From positions 1 through 64,000 of the forward strand of contig JAKFUG010000027.1 of assembly GCA_021732785.1 (NCBI GenBank): a DNA stretch of 64,000 nucleotides, written 5' to 3'. Below the pieces are notes generated by a model. The model did not search any database. It saw only the letters and a list, made by a program, of their open reading frames with translations, and was not told the DNA's origin. Numbering within the stretch: the first letter of the stretch is position 1; each line of letters begins with the position of its first letter. This stretch comes from Planctomycetaceae bacterium (GTDB lineage Bacteria > Planctomycetota > Planctomycetia > Planctomycetales > Planctomycetaceae). The position numbers and the translations under genes are program-made. Positions 61,504-64,000 of this stretch are shown here, in pieces.

Positions 61504-63489
61504 TCAGAAGCGGATTTCAATGTCGCGGTCGATACCGCCGCGCACGAAACTCAGCACGGCGGTTTCCCCCGCTTTGGATCGCGCGAGTGCGTCTTTGACA
61601 TCGCGGACGGATTTGAGCGGCTGCTGATTCCAGGCTTTCAGAACATCACCGATCCGCAATCCGGCATCGGCTGCCATTCCGCCCCGGTCCAATTGTTGAA
61701 TCCGCAGGCCGGCGTCGATCGTTTCCAGCGAGATGCCGAGACGCAGCGGACGGTCGATGATTTCTTCCTGAAGCATCCCTTCGAAACTATCCGTGAGAGA
61801 CAGCCGAAGCGATTGTTCCGCGGTGGTGGGCCGCGGTCGTTCGGCGGTCGTTGCGATGCGCGTTGCCAGGTCGATCACGAGTTGTGTGATCTGTCGCATG
61901 CCGGTGATGTTGAGTTTGTCGGCGTCATCGGTGGGTCGATGGTATTCGCGATGGAAGCCCGTAAAGAAGTGCAGTACGGGGACGCTGTGTTCGTGGAATG
62001 AAGCGTGATCGCTGGGCCCGAATCCGCTGGGCCGGGAGAGGATCTCCAGTTGCTGCGCGTCCGCCGCCGTTTGCAACCACGCGGGCCACTCGACGGCGGT
62101 GCCGGTCCCGTATGCCGTGAGTTGCTTGTTCCGCAGCCGACCGACCATGTCGAGATTGATCATGGCGACGGTTTTATCCAACGGAATTAACGGATCTTCC
62201 ACGTACCGTTTGCTGCCGTACAGGCCGAGTTCTTCGCCGCTGAAAGCGATGAAAATGATGCGGCGGCGAGGAGTCTTCGGCTGGGCCGCAAGCAAACGCG
62301 CCACTTCGATCAGCACCGCGGTCCCCGAGGCGTTGTCATCGGCCCCGTTGTGAATTTCATCCGTCGCACCAATGGCCAGCGAGCCCCAACCACCGCGGCC
62401 GAGATGATCATAATGAGCACCGATCACCAGAGCCTCATTCGCCAACGGACCGATTCCATCCAGCGTGGCAACGACATTTCGCAGCGTCTTTCCCGGTCTG
62501 GTCAGCGACACTTTGGCACCGAGCGTGACACCCGGCAATGTCATACTTTGCGGCGTTACGGTTTCCTCAATCGTTTGCTCAAGATCGCGCAGCCGTTTCC
62601 CCAACGACATCTGCATCCACCGTTCTACGATAGCCCGGCGGCAATGGATTACGGGCAGCGTTTCGGTCCCCAGCCCCGACGTCAGTTCGACATTCAACAG
62701 TGGATCGGCGTGGACTGAGTTCGCGACGCCATCCTCGCCCACTTTCAACCCGCGGGACTCCGTACACAACACCATCGCTACGGCACCGTGCTGATGCGCA
62801 TTCGCGATCTTCGTCAGTAAATACGCATGATCGGTGAGTTCGCTGCCGTTGAAAACGAGATCCGCTTGCGGTCCGCGCGGTTCGTTTCGTAGAACGATCA
62901 CGACTTTTCCCTGGACATTCAGACCCGCATAATCGTCATATCCCTTCTTCTCCGCAGTAATGCCATATCCGGCAAAGATGACAGGCGCATTAATGTTCGC
63001 CGAAGGGCTGATCATCAATGACGAGAAGTCTTCGCCCGAGTTGAATTGCTCAACACCCTGACCACTTCGCTGGAGTGATAACGATTGCACCGACCCGGTG
63101 GGATTGGCCGAATAGAGTCGAAATTCGTGAAACGGCTTACCGCCATACGATGAGGTATCGACCCCGGCTTTCGCAAACTCGGCGGCAATGAACTCGGCGG
63201 CCAGGTCGAGTCCGCGCGTGCGGATCCCGCGTCCCTCTAACTCATCCGATGACAAATAGGTCACGTCGCTTTTCAGACGAGCTTCGATGGCCTCCGCAGT
63301 CGCCGGTAAGGACGCCGCCTTTCCTGGGCGTTCAACCCGCTCCGCGGTGGGCGTGACCGTCGCTGTGACCCGCGGCGATTGTGCCGCGACATCGACGGCG
63401 CTTCCAATCATCAGGATGCTCGCGACCACCCATCGCTGATGACGCTCCATCCATCGATACCGGTTCGGCTTGAAGTTGACCATCGTCAC
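61504..63489 (-). CDS. M28-family aminopeptidase with PA and PDZ domains
   Basis: 661 aa from GTG 63489 (AGGA at 6 nt; ATG 63483 possible). Signal-type hydrophobic stretch VASILMIGSAVDVAAQ. A PA-like insertion (PVIFAGYGITAEKKGYDDYAGLNVQGKVVIVL) precedes the M28 core: GAHYDHLGRG, NGADDNASGTAVLIE, SGEELGLYGSKRYV, NLDMVGRL, HREYHRPTDD supply the two-zinc ligands His, Asp, Glu-Glu, Asp and His. A C-terminal PDZ domain (LGISLETIDAGLRIQQLDRGGMAADAGLRIGDVL) follows. It is a secreted peptidase; the substrate is unknown. Confidence 0.9.
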   Translation of the reverse strand: MTMVNFKPNRYRWMERHQRWVVASILMIGSAVDVAAQSPRVTATVTPTAERVERPGKAASLPATAEAIEARLKSDVTYLSSDELEGRGIRTRGLDLAAEFIAAEFAKAGVDTSSYGGKPFHEFRLYSANPTGSVQSLSLQRSGQGVEQFNSGEDFSSLMISPSANINAPVIFAGYGITAEKKGYDDYAGLNVQGKVVIVLRNEPRGPQADLVFNGSELTDHAYLLTKIANAHQHGAVAMVLCTESRGLKVGEDGVANSVHADPLLNVELTSGLGTETLPVIHCRRAIVERWMQMSLGKRLRDLEQTIEETVTPQSMTLPGVTLGAKVSLTRPGKTLRNVVATLDGIGPLANEALVIGAHYDHLGRGGWGSLAIGATDEIHNGADDNASGTAVLIEVARLLAAQPKTPRRRIIFIAFSGEELGLYGSKRYVEDPLIPLDKTVAMINLDMVGRLRNKQLTAYGTGTAVEWPAWLQTAADAQQLEILSRPSGFGPSDHASFHEHSVPVLHFFTGFHREYHRPTDDADKLNITGMRQITQLVIDLATRIATTAERPRPTTAEQSLRLSLTDSFEGMLQEEIIDRPLRLGISLETIDAGLRIQQLDRGGMAADAGLRIGDVLKAWNQQPLKSVRDVKDALARSKAGETAVLSFVRGGIDRDIEIRF

Positions 63490-64000
63490 GTTGAGTCCTG
63501 CGGCGACGGCCGACGTCGTTCCGTGTGGAAGAGGTGCCGTCGCGAAACCACGATTGCACATCACTGAATTGCACTTCGTGCGCCATCGGGGCGATGAATC
63601 ATTCGTGCGCGAAACGCTCATAACTGTCATAACTGTTACGGTCGTGTGTCCGACGGGAAACAGATTCCGGAGATGTTTGCGCGCGGAGGTTTACGGTGTT
63701 GACAAGTTTGGCAACGCCATCGTTAACGGCCGCTGACAGATTTCATTCACGATCAGCAATGCGGTTGATTGCCGCTGATAGAAAACGGCCAACCGTCGAC
63801 GGTATGGCGCTGAATTCGGATTTTCGCGGTTCACGATTTGCTTCGGTGATCTCAATTCCGAGGTTGCGCTAGCGCACGGGAACAAAGCGCATCCGGAAAA
63901 CATCACGACGTCAGCGCCGGGATGCGTTTCCACCACGCGGACGATGAACTGCGGTGAACTCACCACACTGAGCAAAGGGCCCTTGCCTGTGACGGATGTC
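63490..64000. other. Right-edge region, no gene recognised
   Basis: 511 nt upstream of the peptidase gene. An open frame at 63691-63975 on the minus strand has no ribosome site or family pattern and is not called. TTGACA at about 63699 could be a -35 element without a clear -10. Confidence 0.35.

Noticed and set aside
63691-63975. Open frame of 94 codons near the right edge.
   Set aside because: No ribosome site, signal peptide or family pattern; composition is not like neighbouring genes.

Overview
The window reads as the chromosome of a planctomycete. It carries two DUF1501 proteins, a DUF1549/DUF1553 (PSD1-type) protein, a DUF1559 protein with a type IV pilin-like N-terminus, a secreted protein with two CxxCH motifs, a membrane-anchored Ser/Thr kinase and a TPR/alpha-CTD fusion. 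Together these are typical of Planctomycetes. GC is high and GTG/TTG starts are frequent. No rRNA, tRNA or CRISPR was seen.

Positions 1 to about 5.8 kb hold what I read as an inovirus-like (filamentous phage) prophage, cut by the left edge of the window and transcribed leftward. In transcription order it has two small proteins (111 and 115 aa), a block of tightly overlapping small genes, a structured non-coding region, a 557-aa rolling-circle replication initiator, a ribbon-helix-helix protein, a 45-aa membrane protein, a 78-aa major-coat-like protein (signal peptide plus one membrane helix), a strong terminator, a 164-aa protein with signal peptide and C-terminal anchor, and a pIII-like protein that runs off the edge. 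Two large DNA hairpins, one simple and one cloverleaf-like, lie between its genes. They are candidates for the replication origin and packaging signal. The morphogenesis ATPase (pI/Zot) that would prove the assignment would lie left of position 1.

The rest is a mosaic of housekeeping and planctomycete-specific genes. 5.9-8.6 kb: a membrane protein, dtd, a chimeric gene remnant and thiO. 8.7-17.8 kb: a two-CxxCH protein, larE, a kinase convergent with and overlapping larE, tmk, a STAS protein, mtaB and a disordered RGG/Arg-rich protein. 18-24 kb: esterase, nitroreductase, thioredoxin-fold protein, an MBOAT/SGNH pair for extracellular polymer acylation, and a toxin-antitoxin pair. 24-30 kb: DUF1501, DUF1549/1553, TPR/alpha-CTD and a DOMON-like protein. 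30-39 kb: a short UvrA paralogue, an ECF sigma factor with a putative envelope partner, a second DUF1501 protein and trxA. 39-48 kb: a coiled-coil protein, epmA, a YkgJ-type Cys-cluster protein, folP, a Cys-rich secreted protein, a GT39-like transferase and an RhlE-type helicase. 48-64 kb: hemX-hemA, DUF1559, a zinc-ribbon membrane protein, a sigma-70 factor, rpsA, a split transketolase, a double GNAT protein, an ArgZ-type arginine dihydrolase and an M28 peptidase with a PDZ domain.

Many intergenic gaps hold long inverted repeats of 12-43 bp per arm, unrelated to each other in sequence. Some double as terminators; others look like dispersed REP/MITE-like elements.
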